Assembly: GCA_900404475.1 (NCBI GenBank)
Contig: OUQQ01000054.1
Location: 5,662 to 59,343 of the forward strand
DNA: 53,682 nucleotides
From: Spongospora subterranea
Lineage: Eukaryota; Endomyxa; Phytomyxea; Plasmodiophorida; Plasmodiophoridae
Direction: 5' to 3'
Under the pieces are notes generated by a model, which saw nothing but the letters and a program-made list of their open reading frames with translations, was not told where the DNA came from and made no database searches. This document shows, piece by piece, positions 44,903 to 53,682 of the stretch; position 1 is the first letter of the stretch, and every line of letters begins with the position of its first letter. The position numbers were made by a program, and so were the translations under genes.

Positions 44903-45630
44903 GATCGCGAACCCCAAACCAAAAAATAATATATATATAGTAGTCGATGTGATCATTTATTCCACATGTGACCGCGATTGACGATCAGAAAGTTACCACG
45001 ACCGGTTCGATTACGTTGTCTTTGCGCCATTCGCACGACATCACGGCGTTGCCTTGTTGAAACTGTGCCAACCGTCAGTGTCGAAAAGGCCCAGCATTGC
45101 CTCTCCACCGGCGTAATCACGGCACTACACAGGCAGTAAAAGTCTGATTTGGCTCAAGGCTCTCCCGGCTGTGCTTGGAAACTTCCAAAAAATGGCATGA
45201 TTATCGCATCCATCTGTACCTTGGACTATCTGGAGCGACAGCTGCCCGCACAGAGATAAAAGGCTTTGCTGTTCCCAGGGTTTCCAAGAGAAGTACGATT
45301 GACGATGCCGAAGAATACGGGAGGAAGGGTATAAAGATGAAAACAGCTCAAGCGAGATGAAAACGACGCCTTCTTCGCAGTGAATGAGAAAGATGACCAG
45401 TGGTTCGAACCTTACACGTCCAACCTCGTGATTCACAGAAAGAGAGGCTCGACCTGCAAAATGATCTGTCAGGATCTAGTCGCCATTCCTCATATTCTGT
45501 TGGTGGGAACTTGGACTGAGACCTAGGCTTAGACTCCAAACGATTCTGTTGACGGCCCCACCTAACCATATCAACTGCTATCTCTCTAACCATCGTCGTT
45601 TCCCCATCGCCTCCTCAACCAACCTCGTTG
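44903..45630. other. Interval with weak coding hints
   Basis: About 730 nt. A minus-strand frame ending near 44956 reads QRRDVVRMAQRQRNRTGRGN and could be the basic end of a small protein. A 103-codon minus frame (45125-45436) and a plus frame (45175-45360) overlap and lack recognisable motifs. A short (TA)n run follows the ATM stop at 44930-44940. Confidence 0.35.
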
Positions 45631-45800
45631 CCAAACTCGTTACCCAACCATGTCGTTTCCTCCGCCAAACTCGTTACCCAACCATGTCGTTTCCTCCGCC
45701 AAACTCGTTACCCAACCATGTCGTTTCCTCCGCCAAACTCGTTACCCAACCATGTCGTTTCCTCCGCCAAACTCGTTACCCAACCATGTCGTTTCCTCCG
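45631..45800 (+). repeat. 34-bp minisatellite, five copies
   Basis: Five head-to-tail copies of a 34-nt unit start at 45631, 45665, 45699, 45733 and 45767 and appear identical. The unit begins ccaaactcgttacccaacca and ends tgtcgtttcctccg. A degenerate part-copy precedes it (45620-45630) and another follows (from 45801). There is no spacer between copies, so it is not CRISPR. Because 34 is not a multiple of three and the unit has no plus-strand stop in any frame, all three plus frames stay open through it, and each copy offers an ATG. Confidence 0.93.
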
Positions 45801-46022
45801 CCATCCAACCGTGCCAAAACACCGTCGGTTCCCTGGTAGGTGTATTCCCTGCTGACTGCAGAGGGGCAAAACTGCGCGAACAAATTTGCGGAGAGTGTGG
45901 TCATGGATTCATTTTGGTAAATCGTCAGTGATTCGGCTTAAAGGGGATTTTGGCCGGCTATTATATATTTATAATCTGATTCTGGGGAGAGCGATAAGCT
46001 CAAGGGATAGGCTGGGGGCTGC
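45801..46022. other. Short interval upstream of the PHD gene
   Basis: About 220 nt holding a part-copy of the minisatellite unit and an AT-rich stretch (tattatatatttataatc near 45959-45977) about 50 nt before the PHD gene start, which could be a TATA-like promoter element. Confidence 0.35.
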
Positions 46023-47257
46023 ATGAGGCGAGCCACCAGGAACACGTCGGCCCCTCGCATCGGCCACGTGGGCATCTTGCTCGATTGCCCACAGGTTCGC
46101 GCGTGCTCGCCAGGGTTCGTCGGGAAAGTCGCCACGATCATTGGGCTTGTTCGTAGTGACAACTCCAATTGTCATGTTCGTATCGATGACGATGAGCGTT
46201 CGGAGGCGATCATTCCGTTCTCTGCATTTCTTTCTGAATTCAGTTCCCTTTATGGCCCAGAATCCAATGTTCCGGTGATGGACGAACCATCGCTCCAAGC
46301 GGGGTTTCCAATGGAAATAGACAACAGGCAAGATGGCAAGGCAATTAAACGGAACCTTACAGAACACAAACCGGATCGAAGAAGAATGAACTCGAGGGAG
46401 CAGAAATCCTCGACTAAGCTCAAACACAGGTCTCCCGAAAACGCCAAGCAAGCTTCTAGAAAAGATCGCCGAGGGTGTAAAGCGGTAGATCAGAAACCCG
46501 ATCTCAGGGAAAATAGTCAAGATCTTGATGAAAGGCAGGAAGATCATACAGCACCCGCTGTGGATTCCTCACACGCTCAATCTGCGTTCTCGCCTGTCAC
46601 GTCAACTTTGCTAGAGACCGCCCAGGGTCTTGCAACGTTGAAGGAGACGGTTCTTCAGCTAACCGCTCTACACCAGCAGCCGTCCCAAGGAACCCCAGTT
46701 CCTAGGGTAGCCAAAAATAAGCCACGAGATTCTAGAAAGAAAAAGAGCTGCTGCCCTATCTGCATACTTCCTTGGGGTGATTCATCTATGATCCAATGTG
46801 ATGGTTGCGACCTTTGGATTCATACGAAATGCGACGGTACGTGCAGGCAATCAATTCGTCAACTAATTTTAAGCTAAGTTGCATGTGCAGACATTTCTTC
46901 TCAGAAACTTTCGAGGCTGAAGAAGGATAAAAGCGCAAAGTATTTTTGTTCAATTTGCAGGACGATAGAAAAGGAAAATGTCGATGTTCCGTTGGGGCAA
47001 GAGGTTCCTGACGCCGCTGCTTCGTCCGAGGCATTATCAGGTAGTCAATAATGCTGTAGTGTGTATTTTCCAACGTTGATGTTGCAACAATAGGGATTTT
47101 TACATCGATTTGCGTTCTTGTTTCAAACATTCAAGAAAACCGAAGGAAAAACAGAAGAATCGATCATGAGCAACAGGGAGAACCACATCAACGGCCTTCA
47201 TGGCAGGAACAGCTCATAGAACCCATTGATAATGTCTCAGTTAAAGCTGATCTCTAA
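46023..47257 (+). CDS. PHD-finger protein
   Basis: Exons 46023-46836, 46891-47040 and 47094-47257 join in frame to 375 residues; introns are 54 and 53 nt. Residues about 20-80 (FVGKVATIIGLVRSDNSNCH and on) form a globular, beta-rich start. A basic, Lys/Arg-rich linker follows (residues 100-240). Residues about 240-305 are a complete C4-H-C3 PHD finger: CPIC, MIQCDGCDLWIHTKCD and, after the first intron, KYFCSIC. PHD fingers bind histone H3 tails, often with methylated lysine; the DGCDLWIH segment supplies the usual tryptophan. A chromatin reader is the likely role. The last exon is low in complexity and less certain. Confidence 0.75.
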
Positions 47258-47306
47258 CGATATTATGCAGTTTTTAATATAATATTTGTTTTGTCTCAAT
47301 GCTACG

Positions 47307-48092
47307 CTATGGACAACGTCGTCTTCTGACGTTACAGGAGCTGATTTTATCAATCGTCTTCTTTAGCTGCTCAGTTTCGCGCTGGTATGTATTGATTCGA
47401 TTCCAAAAGGACGCGCTTTCTTTTGAGGTATCCTGGTCTCCGAATTTCGATCGTAAAGCGCATTCCTGTAAGGTAGATACAGCTTTCAGCTGTAAATAAG
47501 AGCTAATCACTGGACAAGGGCCATTCTCCGTCTGCACATCAACATCTTTCGTCATGTTATCAGCTTTCACCGTCGCAGCGGTGTCTGCAAATGGAACTGC
47601 GATATCGGACTTTGCTTGAGTTTGACGCAGCCTCTCGTGTAAATCGACAATGACCTGATCCTGATGTTTTCGCATTGATTCTTTGGTTTGAATTTCCGTT
47701 TGATGTTCAACTTCTCGATTTGCTAATGTGGCTGTAGCTGATTGTAGTGCGTCAGAGATTTCTTGAGTGAGGTTTTTCTGCTTTTGCAGCTGCTCCTCAC
47801 ATTGCGGTAATCTAGCACTTGCTGCATCCAAATCGAAATTTTGTTTTTTGAGCTGCGATATTGTTGTCTGTAATTCGGTCAACTCTGCAGCCTGCCTCAG
47901 GTACTTGTTAAGCAGAATTGCATATTGCTGCTTGATACTCTGAACGCCTCTCATCTCCAATTGAACATCAGAAATAACGGTTTGTAACTGATCAAGACCG
48001 TTGGACAAGGACTCAAATTCTTCATCGCGGAACGCTGCGCTTGTATCACATTCCACGTCGAGAATCGCCGACTGTAATGCCGAGCTAACCAT
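47307..48092 (-). CDS. Coiled-coil protein
   Basis: One uninterrupted frame of 261 codons starting MVSSALQSAILDVECD. Residues 25-170 are coiled coil with regular Leu/Gln/Glu spacing (LTELQTTISQLKKQNFDLDA, TKESMRKHQDQVIVDLHERL), and a second helix lies near residues 225-250. No other domain is visible. The stop lies 49 nt from the PHD gene end (convergent). The start lies 62 nt after the COG1 stop on the same strand, so short intergenic spacing is normal here. I do not recognise the family. An upstream exon cannot be excluded. Confidence 0.6.
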   Translation of the reverse strand: MVSSALQSAILDVECDTSAAFRDEEFESLSNGLDQLQTVISDVQLEMRGVQSIKQQYAILLNKYLRQAAELTELQTTISQLKKQNFDLDAASARLPQCEEQLQKQKNLTQEISDALQSATATLANREVEHQTEIQTKESMRKHQDQVIVDLHERLRQTQAKSDIAVPFADTAATVKADNMTKDVDVQTENGPCPVISSYLQLKAVSTLQECALRSKFGDQDTSKESASFWNRINTYQRETEQLKKTIDKISSCNVRRRRCP

Positions 48093-48154
48093 TTCCTAGA
48101 AACCGTAATCGTTTTGAAAGGTACGGAATTTGATCATAGACAGATACAACTAGC

Positions 48155-50700
48155 TTATGATGGATGTTGCTGTTTAGAATAATGTTTGAACATAGAAGAA
48201 AACCCGCTTGTGGCGGAACTGATACCGATAGTGGCGTCATTGAACCACTTCGTAGCGGAAGCAGCTACGCGAGCATCGACGCCTGAAGATACATCTGGTT
48301 TCTTAGGCGATTCTGTTAAAGGGATTGCTTCGTTGAGGGGATCTGCATCACATGTTGCCTCAATCATTTCATCCCGCTTAACGACTCTGGATGTGTAAAG
48401 GCCAACAGGAATGTTTGGCAGATGTACATTATTGACGGATCTTAACGGAATAATGTTTGCCGCTGACTGAAACGCTCGCATTTTCTGGAGAGAAACCGCT
48501 GGGACGTTGCGACATATTGAGCCCAACACAACGGAGCACCGCGCAACATGAACCGAAATATTTTCTCGTAAAGGGTGATCAATCGCAGAAACCGTAACGG
48601 GATCTATCATGGAACGGATAGACCTTAATAACGTAGCAACATGAACAGTATAGTCATCGGACAGATTATGTGACGTGAGTACATTAGCTGGAATTGCAAT
48701 GCAAGCAAACACGAAAGAAACGTCAAAAAGGAATTGAATGCGAGCAGGTTGAGGTAACTTGGCTAATGCCGGGAGAATATCTGTGGCGTTTGCTGAGATC
48801 AGGGAGCTTACGTGGCCAAGAATATAGGAAAACACGGCAGCGTTACACTCCACTTCCTGCAAATTCTGAATGCATTGATTGAGGTTGTACAACAATGAAG
48901 TGAAATGCGGAGAAGCGTAACAGGGAACTTGAACATTATCAATGACGACCCAAGCTTTGGTATCAACAAGTTCATTGACCTTGATGGTCTCCCACGTTTT
49001 GAACGACTTCACGATTGCAATTTGGAGATTATTGCACAGGGCCGATCCTTGGGAGTGCACCCAAACAGAATACGCCTTTAACGTCACCGACAAGAATATG
49101 CCACGTAACTTTTCGAACTGTTCCGAATCAAGCACTTCCTTAGCACTGACAGATCCCAACCACAGCCGTTGGCATAACGCCCCAAGAAACAAAGCGCGTT
49201 CAATTTCAGAATCATCGCTGATTTTAGAAGCACATAGTTCAGCTGCAGATCTAAGCGCATTGAAACAATGATCCCTAATTATTTGTGAAAGTCGGTCGGA
49301 AATAAGACTCGATAGTCTTGAACATGAATATAAATTAGCGATAGATGAATCCGTCAGCGAGAAGGAGGTCCTACACGAGCATTGCAGCGCGTTCGTGAAT
49401 ACATCAGTAATACTTGACAGAATAGAGAAAATCGGATCCCAAGTTTCTCCTTGCTTATCCATCATTTTTCTCCAAAACACGCTGTTACGGCGTGCATTAG
49501 CGCCATTTCTCGGGCTTTGTTTAAGACCGCCAGCGTCAAATAGCTTCATTGTTTCCTCCAAATGTTCTAAAAGCAATGACGGAATGTGATCAAAAAGCTG
49601 AGTTGACTGCAAAACAAGTGCCTCTTCAAACGCGTTATGGAATACAGCATCCCATAAGTCAATGTCAGAGGAAAAGCTTTCTGATAAAGACACAGGCCAC
49701 GAAGCAGTCTTGCCTCGATACAATACATGTAAGACTTGATCACGATCAGCGGCAAGCCTTTCGGCGTCAAAGCTTTTAAGGGTACTTGGGAGCGTACCCG
49801 TGACTAGCACAACAAAATTTTCGTTGAACCACGCTGATAAAGTAGACCTCAGGTTTGCGACGTCAATTGCGTCATTTATCAGCCTTCCTGGTTTGATAAA
49901 CCAGTCATAAAACTCGGTAAAAGTTAAACGGATCTGATGGGCTAGTTGATGGCTATTGGCATTGGACTCCAGAAGATGGCGCATTCCCTGATATCGTAGA
50001 TCCAGAAACTGAACGAACGCGCTCGGGCTGTCCAGCTTATTAAGCAATGTTATCGCTTTAAAGGCGTCCTCGTCCGCAACAGGGTCAACAGCGTCTGCGA
50101 CACGATCCCGGCAACATTCAAAAATTTGCCGCTTAAGATCGGCGATTGACCCCCTTTGATCAACCCAGAAGTCGCCAATTAGGTCGCAATGTTGCAGCGC
50201 ATCAATTCCCTTCAGATATTCAGATACGCTCTCACACAATTTGCCAGAATCCATAGCCTGCCAAACCCGTTCAGGGGTGAAAGCGGCGCAGACACGAGCT
50301 GATCGGTACAGTTGGAGTTGCTTTTCTTGAGCTTCCTCAGATGCGATTCTGGATAAGGTTTTCTGTTTGATCGACTCAACAAGTTCGCCTGCGTTCATGA
50401 ATTGCGAGAGCAGTCCTTGAATATCAGCGATGGCTTGAGATAATTCGCAATTCATGGATCCTATAGAATCTGCCGTATGGAGAATATCACGAAATCGGTC
50501 TCCAATTAGACTTCGTAATTCCTCGACCTGAAGTTATAGGTTTTACATTCAGAGCTGAAGGATTTCAATTCGGGCAACGGATAATAGACCTTCTCAGAAG
50601 CATCTGCACGAAGTTGTTGCTCAACGTCCCTGGCGGTTTTCAGCCCATCAGACTTCCAAAGTCTATCCCAATCGTCGTTATGTTGCTCGGGGCGTGCCAT
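48155..50700 (-). CDS. COG1: Conserved oligomeric Golgi complex subunit 1
   Basis: Exons 50590-50700 and 48155-50527 join across a 62-nt intron to give 827 residues; human COG1 is about 980. The joined N-terminus carries the Vps51-type helix of COG1: DDWDRLWKSDGLKTARDVEQ, then across the splice VEELRSLIGDRFRDILHTAD and SIGSMNCELSQAIADIQGLL. In COG1 the matching region reads EELR-LVG-RYRDLI-AADTI--M. The rest is a long helical array with no other motif, as expected for this tether. COG1 belongs to lobe A of the COG complex, which captures retrograde vesicles at the Golgi. The start (MARPEQHNDDW) is the first ATG in frame with this helix. The missing 150 residues are probably loop and C-terminal differences. 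Confidence 0.8.
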
Positions 50701-50989
50701 TGGCAGGCAGCGAACGTCTTCGACACGAGCGATAAAGTGTTTTACAATAGTGTTCCTCACATGAGCTGATGATACAAGAGAGGAACCGTGCTGGTGTACA
50801 TTGTATGACGCCATCACGATTCGAAAGCGGAGCGACCCCTTTCGCTGTGCAGCTGTACGTATGAGTATACAGTACACGGGGTGACGACAACATGTCAGAG
50901 TGGATGTACATGGGGCGGTGCCCGACTCGATTGTGATCCACACAGTACGCAGTCCCTGTAAATACATTAAAATGTACGTTCAAATACAG

Positions 50990-51550
50990 TATCAGACTTT
51001 GCGCCATCGGTTTGACACTCTGCGTGAACGAAGGAGGAGAGTGGATGTTTGTTTCAGTCGGAATTTGATACAACGGTTGCTCTGTATTTTGAACAACGGA
51101 CGTGGTGACCGGCATATTCAATCACGTCCTGGGGCGTTGTTCAAAATACAGAGCAACCGTTGTCGTTTACGGCGGCCCAGTGTCGGACATGAATCTGCGA
51201 TGTGGCCAGCTCCACCACAATAAAGGCATAGGCCATGATCGAACCGTGGCTGGCGCTCCGCCGCGGTGAGCCGTCCCCGCGGGGTTGAGCGTGATTCATG
51301 TCGGTCATCTCCATGCGAACAGCAGCGATGCTTGCGCCGATGTCCATCGGAGCGTGATTGTCTGCCGGAGAAATCTTGTTGTCGCCATGACAACAGTGTC
51401 GGGTTAGAATGCGGTTGGCGCATTCATTTGCCTGTCTTTCAAGCTCGTGCAGGTCGTCCTTGTGAGCAAACATCATCAGTAGATCCTGAATGTTAGCATT
51501 CAATCCCTTTACGGAATTTGTGAGTCGCGACGGCTCCGGTTTCCCAACCG
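50990..51550 (-). mobile_element. Ty3/gypsy-like gag fragment, frameshifted
   Basis: One minus frame reads LNANIQDLLMMFAHKDDLHE, ERQANECANRILTRHC and NHAPMDIGA, like the end of a gypsy capsid region where a PMD(L/I) motif precedes the nucleocapsid. The next frame carries CLYCGGAGHIADSC at 51187-51228, a perfect C-x2-C-x4-H-x4-C zinc knuckle. The frames do not join without a shift. Beyond the knuckle a tail reads LNMPVTTS and LYQIPTETN. No protease, polymerase or LTR accompanies it. It is a decayed gag piece. Confidence 0.75.
51071..51162. repeat. 28-bp perfect inverted repeat with 36-nt loop
   Basis: The 28 nt at 51071-51098 (caacggttgctctgtatttt and on) are the exact reverse complement of 51135-51162. 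The loop is 36 nt. It lies just beyond the zinc knuckle of the gag fragment and could form a strong hairpin in DNA or RNA. It most likely arose from the fold-back rearrangement seen in this element. Confidence 0.9.
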
Positions 51551-51561
51551 GAGTCGGCAAG

Positions 51562-51730
51562 CAGTACTGCGATGTTGGCCACATTGCAGATTCATGTCCG
51601 ACACTCGGCCGTCGTCAACGAGAAACGCCCCCCAGGACGTGGTTGAATATGCCGGTCACCGCGTCCAGTTATGTTGGTCAAAATTTCACCGCGTTGTATC
51701 AAATTCCGACTGAAAAAAACATGATAAAGC
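51562..51730 (+). mobile_element. Second gag fragment in opposite orientation
   Basis: The plus strand reads QYCDVGHIADSCPTLGRR, then TPPRTWLNMPVTAS, then NFTALYQIPTEKN. This is the same protein segment as the minus-strand fragment next to it, but the zinc knuckle has lost its first cysteine (QYCDVGHI in place of CLYCGGAGHI), so it is non-functional. The two copies face away from each other across about 330 nt and share the VGKPEPS/VGK region at their junction. Together they form an inverted pair. Confidence 0.7.
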
Positions 51731-52117
51731 AGAACATCTGGATCTTCAGCCAGGAACACATGAAGGACGAACGCATGACCGGATAAATGCGAGGGAGGAC
51801 TGGGTTCGCGCCGCAATGCGACCGACTACCACACCTCCGATTCCTTCAAAACCTGCGACTGGATCTGCGCCGTCTCCGCCAACGTCAACTGCAGACCACG
51901 GAATAAGACCACAGGATTTGTTCCCATTTGGAGGTCAAACTTTTGTGGTCAAAAGTGAAATGAGGTGATAATGTGTAGTCGACATCGTTCGATTTACTCC
52001 ACCGAATCACCGTTGCGGAACAAGCCTCTTCACGTGTCATTGGCTCTCCTCGCTGCAAACGTGAAATGATAAGGTTTCCCAACCAATCACACTGCTCCTC
52101 ATAACGAGTAGGGGCTC

Positions 52118-52471
52118 CTAGTTTCCTTTTCGGCCCGGCATCTGGGATTTCTCCTGGTTGATCTTGACGTACATGACCTGTTTTTTTGTATACGATAAAT
52201 TAGCTGCCTTTTGACAAGAAAATTTTCCATCGTTGATCAATAAAGTCATTTGCTGTTGGTTGCAGCTGAAACCGTCCGCTTTCGATTTGTACTCAGAAAG
52301 GATTTTCTTGAAGACCTTAGTGTCGCCTGACCCTGCTTCAAGAATGGACAGTTTAGACTCTGGTACAAACTTCAAGACGTCGTCCTTTGTGACAGAGCTC
52401 ACAACGTCAATCCATTTGTAAATCTTTTCCTTGCGAAGCCAGTCTCGATTCTGGCTTGACAAGATGTCCAA
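52118..52471 (-). CDS. Hypothetical protein fragment
   Basis: A 117-codon frame: SQNRDWLRKEKIYKWIDVVS, then KLSILEAGSGDTKVFKKILS, then two cysteines in DGFSCNQQQMTLLINDGKFS followed by CQKAANLSYTKKQ. It may be a complete small gene or the last exon of a gene that continues upstream on the minus strand. The cysteine-containing end looks like part of an extracellular domain. I do not recognise it. Confidence 0.4.
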   Translation of the reverse strand: MDILSSQNRDWLRKEKIYKWIDVVSSVTKDDVLKFVPESKLSILEAGSGDTKVFKKILSEYKSKADGFSCNQQQMTLLINDGKFSCQKAANLSYTKKQVMYVKINQEKSQMPGRKGN

Positions 52472-52568
52472 AAACGGACGAGAATATACCGAAATCGTTA
52501 CGTCCTAACTGGGGATGCAACAAAATGCAAAAAAAAAAACGCTATCATCATTGATCTCGCGTGCCATG

Positions 52569-53023
52569 TCAACTCCTTGGGCCGTCATGATGGCAGGGAG
52601 ATAACTGGCACCTTGAATATTTTACCATCGTTGATGCTGCTTTCAATTTTTGCCACATTGCGTAATCGTGGCACTCCTGCTTTCGACGAATGTGATCTTC
52701 ACGAAATTGAATCTGAGCAAGGCGAGTGGCATCATGAGCAGACGCTGCTTCCTTATCCACTCCGACTAAGGTCGACCATAAAGCGACCACCTTCAAATGC
52801 TGCAACTCCGCAGTGACAGAATGAGATTTTAATTTTTTTTGCCAGGCTGGTCGACTCGTACAACTGACATCAAGCTGCCACGGTCCCCCGCGGCAGAGAT
52901 TGGCTTTACCTTACCCATCGGCAGATCAAATGGAAATGATTGCGGAACAGAAACACAATTTTTTAGGGGAGGAGGCTTATCTATCGTCACCTTGCACGCA
53001 TTATCGTAAACCTGAGACCTCAA
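52569..53023 (-). CDS. Hypothetical multi-exon gene, model uncertain
   Basis: Two protein-like frames lie in order on the minus strand. The upstream one (52829-53023) reads YDNACKVTIDKPPPLKNCVS and PFDLPMGKVKPISAAGDRGS. The next (52569-52805) reads KEAASAHDATRLAQIQFRED and HDYAMWQKLKAASTM, a helical stretch. A roughly 60-nt intron between SLMS and LQHLKVV would fit. The N-terminal exon is not identified, and the 3' end may run on towards 52118. Family unknown. Confidence 0.35.
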
Positions 53024-53346
53024 ATTCAGTAATCACACTTGCAGAAATCGGCAAATAGTCAATACCATGTTCGTAATCTCAAAGAGAATCGCAAAGTGAT
53101 TCAACTGATACGCAGGAACAGGAGTCAGTGGACCCTCTTAAAGGTGGTGAAAAACATGGAGCTGTAAGCAGGACTCCGACTCACGGAGTTAAGGGTTTGC
53201 GGGGCTGTTCAGCCGCAGTCCGCAAAACTACGGTACAACAGTGCACCTGTGGCGCTTGTCAGTATACGGCGGCATTTGACTGGGGAGTGGTGACGGGGCA
53301 GGATCCCGTCATCTACCTTTTCAATCATAGTAGTATTGTTTGAACT
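53024..53346. other. Upstream region of the secreted repeat protein
   Basis: About 320 nt. A 71-codon plus frame (53128-53343) with a CTCGACQYTAAFDWGV stretch ends 3 nt before the next start codon and is not recognised. It may be 5' UTR or promoter of the repeat protein. Confidence 0.3.
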
Positions 53347-53682
53347 ATGAAGGTGTCAATGATTTTCGTCTTTGGAATCGCTCTAGTGTTCGGTGTTGCA
53401 CAAGGGATTGGACTAAAGGACGATGAGACCCAACTGCGTCAAGAACACCAGCCTGTTGATCTCAATGAAATAGGGCAGAATGATGATAACCGAAAACCGA
53501 TAAAGAACGAATACCAAGAGCTGGATCAAATTGACAACCGAAAACCGATAAAGAACGAGGACCAAGAGCTGGATCAAATTGACAACCAAAAACCGATCAA
53601 GAACGAGGACCAAGAGCTGGATCAGATTGACAACCAAAAACCGATCAAGAACGAGGACCAAGACCTGGATCAAATTGACAAC
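53347..53682 (+). CDS. Secreted protein with 16-residue repeats, truncated by the window end
   Basis: The frame starts MKVSMIFVFGIALVFGVAQG, a clear signal peptide, and stays open to the last base (112 codons). After about 45 residues comes a tandem repeat of 48 nt (16 residues) with consensus DN(R/Q)KPIKNEDQELDQI. Three full units and part of a fourth are visible and nearly identical at DNA level, and the repeat continues past the window. The unit is highly charged, alternating Lys and Asp/Glu, so it is probably extended or disordered. Low-complexity secreted repeat proteins of this sort occur among surface coats and parasite effectors; the function here is unknown. Confidence 0.75.
   Translation, partial: MKVSMIFVFGIALVFGVAQGIGLKDDETQLRQEHQPVDLNEIGQNDDNRKPIKNEYQELDQIDNRKPIKNEDQELDQIDNQKPIKNEDQELDQIDNQKPIKNEDQDLDQIDN

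Noticed and set aside
45631..45800. CRISPR array
   Set aside because: Units are contiguous without spacers and the locus is eukaryotic; it is a minisatellite.
45549..45931. Three overlapping plus frames with SFPPPNSLPNH-type repeats as a repeat protein gene
   Set aside because: All three frames are open only because the 34-nt unit lacks stops; there is no signal peptide or other support for translation.
50780..50980. Relation between TGTACA-rich DNA here and the repeats at 264-393
   Set aside because: Only the TGTACA palindrome is shared; the CGCCTGAC end is absent.
52118..52471. Leishmanolysin-type metalloprotease end
   Set aside because: The two cysteines and the DGKFSC segment are only vaguely similar and no HExxH motif is nearby.

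Overview
The window is nuclear DNA of a eukaryote with compact, intron-rich protein genes. Most introns I could place are 41-80 nt long. They have degenerate GT donors, AG acceptors and sometimes a visible CTAAT/TACTAAT-type branch site, and one intron is GC-AG. The gene set points to an early-diverging, probably zoosporic, relative of fungi: GPI-anchored chitin-deacetylase-like proteins, an ATM/Tel1 kinase, EFR3, COG1, RAE1 and EMC10, plus a tubulin tyrosine ligase-like enzyme of the kind found where there are cilia. That placement is an inference; no rRNA or other phylogenetic marker is present. I saw no tRNA, rRNA or CRISPR.

Layout. 0-4.4 kb: EMC10 (+), two unrecognised minus-strand genes, and the nuclear-export WD40 protein RAE1 (-, nine exons). 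4.5-5.9 kb: scrambled retroelement debris, made of Ty1/copia RNase H pieces in inverted orientation and a YRDD-type reverse transcriptase fragment. 6.98-10.2 kb: a coiled-coil protein with two UVR motifs (+), interrupted by a 249-bp assembly duplication around one N. 10.3-18.7 kb: by eye GC-richer, with a coiled-coil protein, a RAP-domain mitochondrial protein, small unknown genes around a 33-N gap, and a tubulin polyglutamylase-like TTLL gene with a possible C-terminal continuation. 19-25.3 kb: EFR3 (plasma-membrane anchor of the PI4-kinase complex) and a SUCO/SLP1-type SUN protein, both minus. 26-29 kb: a long coiled-coil protein (+). 29.3-33.3 kb: two tandem chitin-deacetylase-like genes with all eight introns in matching places. 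34-44.9 kb: one ATM/Tel1 gene. 45.6 kb: a 34-bp minisatellite. 46-50.7 kb: a PHD-finger protein (+), a coiled-coil protein (-) and the Golgi tether subunit COG1 (-). 51-51.8 kb: Ty3/gypsy-like gag fragments facing each other. 52-53.7 kb: unknown genes and the start of a secreted 16-residue-repeat protein that runs off the window.

Most recognised genes are housekeeping and do not form a functional cluster. Several act in membrane traffic or the secretory system: EMC10 and SUCO/SLP1 in the ER, COG1 at the Golgi, EFR3 at the plasma membrane. I found no convincing undescribed multi-gene system. The best leads are the tandem deacetylases that share an Asp-to-Asn change in the metal-binding motif, the TTLL protein with its EF-hand-like neighbour or extension, the paired UVR motifs in a eukaryotic coiled-coil protein, and the repeat-built secreted protein at the right edge. 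Exon joins were worked out by hand from reading frame, splice sites and family similarity, so exact boundaries need transcript support.
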